Shown piece after piece: positions 9,447 to 17,814 of a stretch of 64,000 nt of DNA. Made by a program: the position numbers and the translations under genes. Location: assembly GCF_900103805.1 (NCBI RefSeq), contig NZ_FNIB01000004.1, positions 62,001-126,000 of the forward strand, written 5' to 3'. Source of the DNA: Cryobacterium flavum. Its GTDB lineage: Bacteria > Actinomycetota > Actinomycetes > Actinomycetales > Microbacteriaceae. The notes under the pieces were generated by a model. It was not told the origin of the DNA. It made no database searches and worked only from the letters and a program-made list of their open reading frames with translations. How positions within the stretch are numbered: position 1 is the first letter of the stretch; each line of letters opens with the position of its first letter.

Positions 9447-12056
9447 CTAGCTTTCCAACACGGTGGCGAACACGATATCGGTCACAGCGAGTTCGCTGCC
9501 GTCGACAAAGGTTAGTTCTTGAATCCGACCGACCGCTTTGAGATCAGCGGCGGCCAGGGTGAGCAGTGCGATCTCGGCGGGTGCACCGCATATTACTGCG
9601 GAATCCACCTCGGACTTCTGCGACGCTTTCGCATCAGTCTTGGCACGACGGATACCGGTCAGCGCCCGGCTGGCCAAATCAAGCAGGGCGATGTTGCCGG
9701 TGGCGACCTCGTCGCTGCCGAGCAGGTCGGCCGCGATCGGCCACGGAGCGGTGTGCACCGAGCCCGCGTTCGACCACGACCACGCCTCTTCGGTCGCGAA
9801 CGGAACAAACGGTGCGAACAGGCGCAGCAGGGTGGCCAGCGCGGTGCGCAGCGCGGCAACAGCGGATGCCTGCGCCGGGCCGGGCTCGCCGTAGGCGCGT
9901 TCCTTCACCAGTTCGAGGTAGTCGTCGCAGAAGGTCCAGAAGAAGCTTTCCGTGGTTTCCAGGGCGCGCGCGTGGTCGTAGTTCTCGAACGCGGTCGTGG
10001 CCTGGGCGACTACGGCGGTGAGACCGGCGAGCATGCTCTGGTCGACCGGCTCGGTGATCGGGGCATCGATGCTGCCGGCAGACATGAAGACGAACTTGCT
10101 CGCGTTGAGAATCTTGATGGCCAGGCGTCGGCCGATCTTGATCTGCGTCGGGTTCTGCGGGTCGAAGGCCGCGTCGGTGCCTAGGCGAGAGGATGCGGCC
10201 CAATAGCGCACCGCGTCGGAGCCGTGCTTTTCGAGCATGTCGGCCGGGGTGACCACGTTGCCCTTCGACTTCGACATCTTCTTGCGGTCGGGGTCCACGA
10301 TGAAGCCGCTGAGCGCGACGTGCTGCCATGGGGACGTGCCGTGCTGCTGCTCGGCGCGCAGCAGGGTGGAGAACAACCAGGTGCGAATGATGTCCTGGCC
10401 CTGCGGGCGAAGCGAGTACGGGAAGACCAGCTTGAACAGCTCCGGGTCGCGTTCCCAGCCGCCGGCGAGCTGCGGGGTGAGCGAGGAGGTGGCCCAGGTG
10501 TCCATGACGTCGACCTCACCGACGAAGCCGCCGGCCTGGCCGCGCTGGCTTTCGGTGTAGCCGGGTGCGGCATCCGATGACGGGTCCACCGGCAGCAGGT
10601 CGCGGGTGGCGACGATCGGCTGGTCGAAGACGGGGTTGGCGTCGGCGTCGAGCGGGTACCAGACCGGCAGCGGCACGCCGAAGAAACGCTGGCGGGAGAC
10701 GAGCCAGTCGCCGGTGAGACCGTTGACCCAGTTCTCGTAGCGCACCTTCATGAATTCGGGGTGCCAGGCCAGCTCGGTGCCGTGCTCGAGCAGGCGCGAG
10801 CGCAGCTTCTCGTCGCGAGCACCGTTGCGGATATACCACTGCCGGGTGGAAACGATTTCGAGCGGCTTGTCGCCCTTTTCGAAGAACTTCACCGCGTGCA
10901 CGATCGGTTTCGGGTCACCGATCAGGTCGCCGCTGGCTTTCAACAGCTCGACCACGGCGGCCTTCGCGCCGAACACGGTCTTGCCAGCGAGTTGCGCATA
11001 CGCTGCACGCCCGGCTTCGGAGGTGATCGCCTCTGGCACGTCGGCAATGATTCGGCCGTCGAAGCCCATGATCGCACGATTGGGCAGGTCGAGCTCGCGC
11101 CACCAGACCACGTCGGTCACATCGCCGAAGGTGCAGATCATGGCGATGCCTGACCCCTTGTCCTTCTGGGCGAGGTGGTGGGCGAGTACCGGAACCTCGA
11201 CACCGAACACGGGGGTCGTCACCGTGGTGCCGAACAGGTGCTTGTAGCGTTCGTCATCCGGATGCGCCACCAGGGCCACGCAGGCCGGCATCAGTTCGGG
11301 ACGGGTCGTCTCGATCTCGATCGTCGTTCCGTCGGGCTTTGCGAACGACACCCGGTGGTATGCGGCCGGCATGTCTTTGTCTTCGAGTTCGGCCTGGGCC
11401 ACCGCGGTGCGAAAGGTGACGTCCCAGAGGGTGGGCGCCATGGCCTGGTAGGCCTCGCCTCGTTCGACGTTGCCGAGAAAGGCGAGCTGTGAGGTGAACA
11501 GGGCTTCCGGGCCGATGGTGCGGTAGGTCTGGGTCCAGTCGACACTCAGACCGAGGGTGCGCCAGAGGGCTTCGAACTGCTTCTCATCTTCTTTGGTGAG
11601 GGTTTCGCACAGCTCGATGAAGTTGCGGCGGCTGATGGGCAGCTGATCGGCAGCCTTGGTGCTCTTGCCGTCGCCACCCTCGAACGGCGGCACGAAGTTC
11701 TCGGTGTAGCCAAGCGATGGGTCGCAGCGCACGCCGTAGTAGTTCTGCACGCGCCTCTCGGTGGGCAGGCCGTTGTCGTCCCAGCCCATCGGGTAGAAGA
11801 CGTTCTTGCCGCGCATCCGCTGAAACCGGGCGACGACGTCGGTGTGGGTGTAGGAGAACACGTGCCCGATGTGCAGCGAACCGGAGGCGGTCGGCGGGGG
11901 AGTGTCGATCGAGTAGATCGTTTCGCGGGTGGCGTTCTCCCGGGCGAAGCGGTAGGTTCCATCGGTGTCCCAGCGGGATTCCCACTTGGCTTCGAGCCCT
12001 TCGAGGGCGGGCTTTTCGGGAACGTTGGATGCGGGGGCGCGATCGGTGGTGGTCAT
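9447..12056 (-). CDS. valS: Valine--tRNA ligase
   Basis: An 869-residue class I aminoacyl-tRNA synthetase that charges tRNA-Val, cytoplasmic. HIGH is at residues 62-65 (SGSLHIGHVF), KMSKS at about residue 593 (RKKMSKSKGN), and the CP1 editing domain lies between. The C-terminal anticodon-binding region is present; a long coiled-coil arm like that of E. coli ValRS is not obvious, so the tail is short. The frame is open to 12113, but GGAG a few bases before the ATG at 12056 and the family N terminus favour 12056. No T-box is visible upstream of this gene, in contrast with ileS. Confidence 0.97.
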   Translation of the reverse strand: MTTTDRAPASNVPEKPALEGLEAKWESRWDTDGTYRFARENATRETIYSIDTPPPTASGSLHIGHVFSYTHTDVVARFQRMRGKNVFYPMGWDDNGLPTERRVQNYYGVRCDPSLGYTENFVPPFEGGDGKSTKAADQLPISRRNFIELCETLTKEDEKQFEALWRTLGLSVDWTQTYRTIGPEALFTSQLAFLGNVERGEAYQAMAPTLWDVTFRTAVAQAELEDKDMPAAYHRVSFAKPDGTTIEIETTRPELMPACVALVAHPDDERYKHLFGTTVTTPVFGVEVPVLAHHLAQKDKGSGIAMICTFGDVTDVVWWRELDLPNRAIMGFDGRIIADVPEAITSEAGRAAYAQLAGKTVFGAKAAVVELLKASGDLIGDPKPIVHAVKFFEKGDKPLEIVSTRQWYIRNGARDEKLRSRLLEHGTELAWHPEFMKVRYENWVNGLTGDWLVSRQRFFGVPLPVWYPLDADANPVFDQPIVATRDLLPVDPSSDAAPGYTESQRGQAGGFVGEVDVMDTWATSSLTPQLAGGWERDPELFKLVFPYSLRPQGQDIIRTWLFSTLLRAEQQHGTSPWQHVALSGFIVDPDRKKMSKSKGNVVTPADMLEKHGSDAVRYWAASSRLGTDAAFDPQNPTQIKIGRRLAIKILNASKFVFMSAGSIDAPITEPVDQSMLAGLTAVVAQATTAFENYDHARALETTESFFWTFCDDYLELVKERAYGEPGPAQASAVAALRTALATLLRLFAPFVPFATEEAWSWSNAGSVHTAPWPIAADLLGSDEVATGNIALLDLASRALTGIRRAKTDAKASQKSEVDSAVICGAPAEIALLTLAAADLKAVGRIQELTFVDGSELAVTDIVFATVLES

Positions 12057-12178
12057 ACTTCTCCGGTTCGGTATTCGGCACCGTGTCGATGGTGAGGTGC
12101 CTCGTGTGCCCATCTAATCTACCTGATCGGTTCTTTTTCCCCGAACGGGGGCTTCCGGTACGGCTTGTCGGCGTGGGA

Positions 12179-13867
12179 TCAGGCCGACAAACGGGGCACG
12201 GCGGCGAGCAGCTGTGCTGAATACGGATGCTGCGGCTCGGCAAACACGCGCAGCGCTGGACCGAGCTCCACGATGCGGCCCGCACGCATGACCGCGATCT
12301 GATCGCTGACGTGCGCCACGACACCGAGGTCGTGTGAGATGAAGACGAGGCTGAGCCCGCGTTCCCGCTGGACGTCGTCGAGCAGGTCGAGCACCTGGGC
12401 CTGCACGGTCACGTCGAGCGAGGAGACCGGTTCGTCGCAGATGAGAATCTGGGGCTTCCCGGCCAGGGCACGGGCGATACCGACCCGCTGCCGCTGCCCG
12501 CCGGAGAGCTCGAGCGGACGTCGGAGCAGCACCGTGGCGGCGAGGCCGACCTCGTCGAGCAGGGTCGCGAGCCGCGCCGTCGTCTGCGGCGTGCGGCGCT
12601 GTCGGCCAAGGCTCAGGGCGTCACTGAGGATCTCGGCGACGCTCCAGCGCGGATCGAAAGAGCCGAGGGCATCCTGATAGATCGCCCCAACGCCGGGGCG
12701 CAGAGCACGCCGCGTCTTCTCGCGGGCCGTGCTCCAGGGCTGGCCGAACACCCGAACCTCGCCGTGCTCCGGCGTGAGGAGCGCGAGCAGAAGTCGCGCC
12801 GTCGTGGTCTTGCCGGAGCCGGATTCGCCCACAATTCCGAGGGTGCTGCCGCGGGGCAGGGCGAACGAGACCGTATCCACGGCGAGCTGCCGGGTACCGT
12901 CGGGGTGTCGAAAACTCTTGGACAGGCCGATGGCTTCGAGCACGATGGTGTTGTCGGCGGGAGTCTTTCGAACAGAGTCGATCGCGGTATCGGGAATGTT
13001 CGGGGTGTCGGCCTCGCTCAGCCTCGTGCCGCGCGGCTTGTCGGCGGGGATCGCGGCGACCATGCGCCGGGTCTGTTCCTGCTCGGGCCACCCCAAAACC
13101 CGCTCGGTACGGCCGGTCTCCACCAGCACGCCATCGTGCAGGACTGCCACCCGGTGCGCGATGCGGCTGACCACAGCGAGGTCATGACTGATCAGCAGCA
13201 CGGCGGTACCGGCACCGGTGATCTGCTCGAGCAGCGCCAGGATCTGGGCCTGAACGGTCACATCGAGGGCCGTCGTCGGTTCGTCGGCAATGAGCAGCGG
13301 CGGGCTCAGCGCTATCGCCGCGGCAATCAGGGCGCGTTGGCGTTCCCCGCCGGAAAGCTGCCCGGAGAGCTTCTGCACCTGCAACTCGGGGTCTGGCAGA
13401 CCGACGGCGTCGAGCAACTCGAGCACCCGCTCTGCCCGCGCGGAGGCGCCGAGACCGGTGTGCAGACGGAGGGAGTCGGCGATCTCCCGGCCGATCGGTC
13501 GCAGCGGGTCGAGCGAGACCAGGGCATCCTGCAGCACCAGTCCGACGTCCTTGCCGCGGCGGGCCTGCCAGGCAGGCTCGGTCAGGCCGAGCACGCTGTG
13601 GCCGCCGAGCTCGAGCCGGTCGGCGCTGACCCGGGCGTTCGCACCGGCCAGACCGAGCAGGCTGCGGGCGGTCACGCTCTTTCCCGAGCCGGATTCGCCG
13701 ACGATGGCGAGGCACTCGCCCGGCGCGATATCGAAGGATACGCCCCGGACAACCGGTGCGGCTGCGCCGAATCCCACCCGCAGATTACGTACGGACAACG
13801 CGGCAGCGCGCTCACTCCGAGATGTGTCGCCGTTCCGGCGTGCCGCGCTCGTGTCTGCCTCGCTCAT
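12179..13867 (-). CDS. Fused double ATPase of a peptide/nickel-type ABC importer
   Basis: A 562-residue protein that joins the DppD- and DppF-like ATPases in one chain. First half: Walker A GESGSGKSVTA near residue 55, signature LSGGERQRALIA, Walker B LLIADEPTTALDV. Second half: GESGSGKTTTA near residue 345, LSGGQRQRVGIARAL, ILICDEPVSSLDV. The frame runs back to 14008, but the ATG at 13867 overlaps the permease stop (ATGA) and starts the family-like region, so it is chosen. It energises import through the two permeases upstream. Substrate class (oligopeptide, dipeptide, nickel) is not decided. Confidence 0.95.
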   Translation of the reverse strand: MSEADTSAARRNGDTSRSERAAALSVRNLRVGFGAAAPVVRGVSFDIAPGECLAIVGESGSGKSVTARSLLGLAGANARVSADRLELGGHSVLGLTEPAWQARRGKDVGLVLQDALVSLDPLRPIGREIADSLRLHTGLGASARAERVLELLDAVGLPDPELQVQKLSGQLSGGERQRALIAAAIALSPPLLIADEPTTALDVTVQAQILALLEQITGAGTAVLLISHDLAVVSRIAHRVAVLHDGVLVETGRTERVLGWPEQEQTRRMVAAIPADKPRGTRLSEADTPNIPDTAIDSVRKTPADNTIVLEAIGLSKSFRHPDGTRQLAVDTVSFALPRGSTLGIVGESGSGKTTTARLLLALLTPEHGEVRVFGQPWSTAREKTRRALRPGVGAIYQDALGSFDPRWSVAEILSDALSLGRQRRTPQTTARLATLLDEVGLAATVLLRRPLELSGGQRQRVGIARALAGKPQILICDEPVSSLDVTVQAQVLDLLDDVQRERGLSLVFISHDLGVVAHVSDQIAVMRAGRIVELGPALRVFAEPQHPYSAQLLAAVPRLSA

Positions 13868-14742
13868 GCGTGCCTCATTCGACGGTCGATGCTGCGGCCG
13901 AGCACAGTGGCGGTGACGGCGGTCAGCACGATGAACAGACCGGGAAAGAAGCTCATCCACCAGGCCGACGTGATGTAGGTGCGTCCGGCCGAGAGCATGG
14001 CGCCCCATTCCGCGGTCGGCGGTTCGGCTCCGAGCCCGAGGTAGCTGAGAGTGGCAGCCCAGACGATGGCCTGGCCGATGCCGAGGGTCGCGAGCACGAA
14101 CAGGGGAGCAAGGGTGTTCGGCAGGATGTGGCGCAGCAGAATCTGCCAGCGGGTGCGTCCGAGCACGGTCGCGGCCTCGACGAAGGCAGCGGAGCGCACC
14201 GAGATCAGCTGGGCCCGAATAATGCGGGCATACCCGGGCGCGGTCGACAGCCCGACGGCGATCGTGGCGGTCGCCACGCCGGGGCCGAAGATCAGGATGA
14301 ACAGCAGGGCCAGGAGCAGTCCGGGAAAAGCGAACAGCACCTCGAGAACTCGGTTCACGGTGAAGTCAACGACGCGGCCGAGCATTCCGGCCAGGGTGCC
14401 CAGCACGATGCCGAGCCCCAATCCGATCGCGGTGGCGGCGGCGCCGATCAGGAGCGAGTACTGGGTGCCGTGAACGACCCGGGTGTAGATGTCTCGACCC
14501 GATTCATCGGTGCCGAAGCCGTGCGCGCCGGAAGGCGGCTGAAAGGCCGAAAGTGGGTCGATGCCGAGCGGGTCGCCCGGGGCGAGCAGCTGCGGCACCA
14601 CGGCCGATGCCAGCAGGAACAGGGCGAGCACTGCGGCCGCTGTCTCGGCGACGCCGAAGCGTCGTCGTCGACCAGACTGTGCCGCCCGGTCGGGCTGGCC
14701 GGCCTGCGCGGCCAGCCCGACCTGCACCTCCAGGTCGCTCAT
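13864..14742 (-). CDS. ABC importer permease, DppC/OppC type
   Basis: A 292-residue inner-membrane permease of the BPD_transp_1 family with about six helices. The cytoplasmic EAA loop is visible as EAATVLGRTRWQILLRHILPNTLAP. The N-terminal region includes the DppC-type GIDPLSAFQPPSGAHGFGTD segment. The start overlaps the previous permease stop by 4 bases (ATGA), and its own stop overlaps the ATPase start in the same way, so the four genes form one translationally coupled operon. Confidence 0.95.
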   Translation of the reverse strand: MSDLEVQVGLAAQAGQPDRAAQSGRRRRFGVAETAAAVLALFLLASAVVPQLLAPGDPLGIDPLSAFQPPSGAHGFGTDESGRDIYTRVVHGTQYSLLIGAAATAIGLGLGIVLGTLAGMLGRVVDFTVNRVLEVLFAFPGLLLALLFILIFGPGVATATIAVGLSTAPGYARIIRAQLISVRSAAFVEAATVLGRTRWQILLRHILPNTLAPLFVLATLGIGQAIVWAATLSYLGLGAEPPTAEWGAMLSAGRTYITSAWWMSFFPGLFIVLTAVTATVLGRSIDRRMRHA

Positions 14743-15776
14743 GAGAGGCGCAATCGGGGATCGACCAAGCGACTGACGGCATCCGTCAGCAGGGTCATGA
14801 GAATGTAGGCGACCGCGACGATCATCACGACGCCGATCACCACGGGAACGTCACGCAGGGTGACCGCGTTCAGCAGGGTGCGGCCGAGGCCGGGGCGAGC
14901 GAAAATGGTTTCGACCACGACCGCGCCGCTGATCAACGAGCCGAAGGCCCAGCCGGACAGGCTGATCGCGGGCAGGGAGGCGTGGCGTAGCGCGTGGATC
15001 CAGCGCACGCCGCTCTCGCTTTCGCCGCGGGCACGGGCCGAGAGCACGAACGGGCTCTCCAGGGCGCGGAGCAGGGATTCGCGCATGATCTGGCCGAGAA
15101 ATCCGGCCAGCGGTATGGCCAGGGTGAGTACCGGCAGCACCAGGCCGAGGGCGCCGCCGGTGCTGATCGGCGGCAGCACGCCGAGCCAGATGCTGAACAC
15201 GACGATGAGCGAGGTGGCCAGCCAGAAATGCGGCAGCGCTGCCGCGACGATTTCGAGCGCCGACCCCACCCGGGAGGCGATCCGGCCGCTCTGGGTAGAC
15301 CAGGTCGCCAGGGCGAGGGCGAGCAGCCAGGCCAGGGCCAGAGCGAGCACGGCCAGCAGCAGGGTGCCGCCGAGCTGGCTCAGCATGAGCGACCCGACGT
15401 CCTGGTTGAGGGCGTAGGACCGGCCCAGGTCGCCGGTTGCGAGCCGGCCGAGCTGGGCGAAATACTGCACGATCACGGGCTGGTCAAAGCCGTACTCGGC
15501 GTTGACCGCGCCGAGGGCTTCCGGGGAAGCCTGCGATCCGGGGCCGCCGAGCACGGCCTGGGCCGGGTCGCCCGGAATAAGGCGCACCGCGAAGAAGGTG
15601 ACGGACGCCACCGCCCACAGCACGAAGACCGCTCCGCCCAGGCGGGCGAGCACGCGTCTCAGCAGGCGGAGCACAGGCATCCGCAGCACGGCCCGGCGTC
15701 GACCGGGAGCGCTGCCAGAGGCCGGTCGAACCGACCCCGCCCCGGGCCGATCGGGCGGCGCTACCGGTTCAGCCAC
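14739..15776 (-). CDS. ABC importer permease, DppB/OppB type
   Basis: A 345-residue permease with an N-terminal Pro/Arg-rich cytoplasmic stretch of about 35 residues and then the DppB pattern: a first helix (AVFVLWAVASVTFFAVRLIPGDP), a large periplasmic loop with the family's NAEYGFDQPVIVQYF, and the C-terminal five helices. The EAA-like loop reads ARGESESGVRWIHALRHASLP. The start chosen overlaps the receptor gene end by 16 bases; a start slightly downstream is possible. It pairs with the next permease to form the channel. Confidence 0.93.
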   Translation of the reverse strand: MAEPVAPPDRPGAGSVRPASGSAPGRRRAVLRMPVLRLLRRVLARLGGAVFVLWAVASVTFFAVRLIPGDPAQAVLGGPGSQASPEALGAVNAEYGFDQPVIVQYFAQLGRLATGDLGRSYALNQDVGSLMLSQLGGTLLLAVLALALAWLLALALATWSTQSGRIASRVGSALEIVAAALPHFWLATSLIVVFSIWLGVLPPISTGGALGLVLPVLTLAIPLAGFLGQIMRESLLRALESPFVLSARARGESESGVRWIHALRHASLPAISLSGWAFGSLISGAVVVETIFARPGLGRTLLNAVTLRDVPVVIGVVMIVAVAYILMTLLTDAVSRLVDPRLRLS

Positions 15777-17419
15777 GTGTCGTAGAGCGTGGGCACGGCC
15801 ACGGTCGGCAGGGTGCGCAAGCCTATGACATCGCTGCGCAGCAGGTAGTGGTTCTGCTGGTCGTAGAGCGGCAAGATGTAGAAACCCTCCAGAATGCGGT
15901 TCTGGGCGTCGGCGTAGAGCGAGGCGCGCTCGGCGACATCCGTGGTGCGCGCCGCGGTCGTCAGCAGCTCGTCGATGGCGGGGTCATTGACCTGGGCCAG
16001 GTTGGCGAAGTACCCGCTCGGCGCTGGCACGATACTGGCGGAGTGGTACAGAATGCGCAGCACGTCGGGGCCGACCTTGGTGTACGGCGCGCTCACCGCG
16101 TCATAGTCGTTACTGGCGAGGGCGGCGTACCAGCTCGAGAGGTCCATCGGGGCCAGCTTGACCTCGAAGCCGGTCTCCTTCGCCGTGGCCTGAATCTGTT
16201 CGAACACGCTCTGCTCGGCCGGGATCGACTGGTTCGTGCTCACCGGAAACTCCACGCTCAGCCGCACGCCGTCTTTGATGCGGTAGCCGTCGGCATCCGT
16301 TTGGCCCCAGCCAGCCGCCTGGAGCAGCGTAACGGCGGCGGCCGGGTCGTAGTCGAACAGTGCGGGGTTCGAGACGGCGGTGCTCTCTGCGCTCGACAGG
16401 GCCGAATACGACCGGGTGGCGGTGCCCTGGAAGAGGCTCGAGACGGCGTCGTCGACGTTGGCTGAGCGGATGAACGCCTCACGAACGCGCACATCGTTGA
16501 AGGGGGCCTGACCCGAGTTCAGTTCAATGCGGTTGGAGGCACCGGGTCGCGGAGAGTCGAGCTGCTCGATCGAATCGCTCTGCTTCGCCTGCACGATGGT
16601 GTCGGGCTGGGCGTTGTCGATCACGTCGACCTCACCGGACTGCAGGGCGGCGTAGCGGGAGGCGGAGTCGGGGATGAACCGCCAGATGACCTTGTCGAGG
16701 TAGGCGGGGCCGGCGTGGGCGGCATCCGCTGGTGGGGAGACGTAGTCGTCATTGCGCACGAGGGTGATCGCGTTCTGCTTCACCCAGCTGTCCACGAGGA
16801 ACGGGCCGGTGCCGACCGGGCTCGCGCAGTTCTCGTCCTGGCTGCGCTCGAGTGCGGTCGGCGATTCCATGGCGAGCCAGGTCTGGGAGAGCGATTCCAG
16901 CAGGGCGCTGTCCGGTTCGCTGAGGGTGAAGCGCACCACGGTGGGGGAGACCGCTTCGGTGCCGGTGACCTTACCGAGCCCGAGATAGCCGGTCGACGAC
17001 AGGGTTGTCGGGTCTTGCAGGTGGGCGATATTGGCCTGCACGGCCGCCGCGTCGAACACGGTGCCGTCGGTGAAGGTCACGTCAGAGCGCAGGGTGAAGT
17101 CCCAGGTCAGGCCGTCCTCGCTCGGGATCCAGGACTCGGCCAGCCAGGGGATGATCGTGCCGGCGGTGTCCCGGGAAACGAGGGATTCCAGGTATTGGGC
17201 GCTGACCAGCGCCTGAGGAAAGTTGCCGCCGACGTGCGGGTCGAGGCAGGTCGGTTCGGCGTCGCCCGAGGCATAGGTGAGCGTTCCGCCGGTTTTCGGT
17301 TCCCCGACCGGTTCGTTCGAGCCGGCCGGGGTGCAGCCGGCGACGAGCAAGCCCAGGGCAATGATGCCGGTGGTGGCGGCGAGCAGACGACGGGTGCGCC
17401 AGGGGTGCCGAAAGGGCAT
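15761..17419 (-). CDS. ABC importer substrate-binding lipoprotein (SBP_bac_5)
   Basis: A 552-residue extracytoplasmic receptor. It opens with a basic N terminus, a hydrophobic core and the lipobox LLVAGC, so it should be lipid-anchored. The body shows SBP_bac_5 features: YLESLVSRDTAGTIIPWLAESW, the EDGLTWDFTLRSDVTFTDG block near residue 100, and a C-terminal LYADAQNRILEGFYILPLYD block. The frame extends to 17512 but the ATG at 17419 gives a normal signal peptide. First gene of the receptor-permease-permease-ATPase operon, transcribed away from ileS. The ligand is unknown. Confidence 0.95.
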   Translation of the reverse strand: MPFRHPWRTRRLLAATTGIIALGLLVAGCTPAGSNEPVGEPKTGGTLTYASGDAEPTCLDPHVGGNFPQALVSAQYLESLVSRDTAGTIIPWLAESWIPSEDGLTWDFTLRSDVTFTDGTVFDAAAVQANIAHLQDPTTLSSTGYLGLGKVTGTEAVSPTVVRFTLSEPDSALLESLSQTWLAMESPTALERSQDENCASPVGTGPFLVDSWVKQNAITLVRNDDYVSPPADAAHAGPAYLDKVIWRFIPDSASRYAALQSGEVDVIDNAQPDTIVQAKQSDSIEQLDSPRPGASNRIELNSGQAPFNDVRVREAFIRSANVDDAVSSLFQGTATRSYSALSSAESTAVSNPALFDYDPAAAVTLLQAAGWGQTDADGYRIKDGVRLSVEFPVSTNQSIPAEQSVFEQIQATAKETGFEVKLAPMDLSSWYAALASNDYDAVSAPYTKVGPDVLRILYHSASIVPAPSGYFANLAQVNDPAIDELLTTAARTTDVAERASLYADAQNRILEGFYILPLYDQQNHYLLRSDVIGLRTLPTVAVPTLYDTWLNR

Positions 17420-17576
17420 GAAGAATCTCTTTTCCCGGCGGATGCGCGCCGAGTTTGCGTTCACAGGTATGCCTTGCGGGGCACCCCTCAACGTTAGGCT
17501 ACGTCGGGCCAACGGGGGACAGTCATTACGCGCATCCGTTCTTCTGCCGACATATCAGTCACGAGCATTCATCCGG

Positions 17577-17582
17577 TACGAT
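17577..17582 (+). promoter_or_regulatory. Candidate -10 box of the ileS leader
   Basis: TACGAT fits the actinobacterial -10 pattern and lies just before the first T-box hairpin, so the transcript would begin near 17589. I do not see a convincing -35 hexamer. Confidence 0.45.
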
Positions 17583-17596
17583 TAAAACGAATGACA

Positions 17597-17810
17597 GTGA
17601 CCCGGCCATCACCGGGAAGTCTTCGGAAGAACAGCTGGAAGCCCTCGGGCAGCCAGCTCAGTAGAACCGAACGAGTCGGGCCCGTTACAGCCTGTGAACA
17701 AGCGGTCATCCGGCAGTTTCGGGTGGCAAGCGAGGTGGTACCGCGGCGATTTCTCCAGAATCGTTCGTCCTCGTGGAGCAGGGCCCAGTGACCCGTCCCG
17801 GTAGGAGAAG
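17597..17810 (+). promoter_or_regulatory. T-box riboswitch, translational type, isoleucine-specific
   Basis: A leader RNA that senses uncharged tRNA-Ile. A very short Stem I (CCCGG 17601-17605 with CCGGG 17612-17616) shows a loop with the Ile codon ATC at 17608-17610. The conserved T-box motif GAGGTGGTACCGCGG is at 17732-17746, where the tRNA acceptor end pairs with the bulge. TTCTCC at 17751-17756 is exactly complementary to GGAGAA at 17804-17809, the ribosome site of ileS, so the off state should mask translation. There is no terminator with a T run. This is the layout known for actinobacterial ileS T-boxes with ultrashort Stem I. Confidence 0.93.
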
Positions 17811-17814
17811 CATT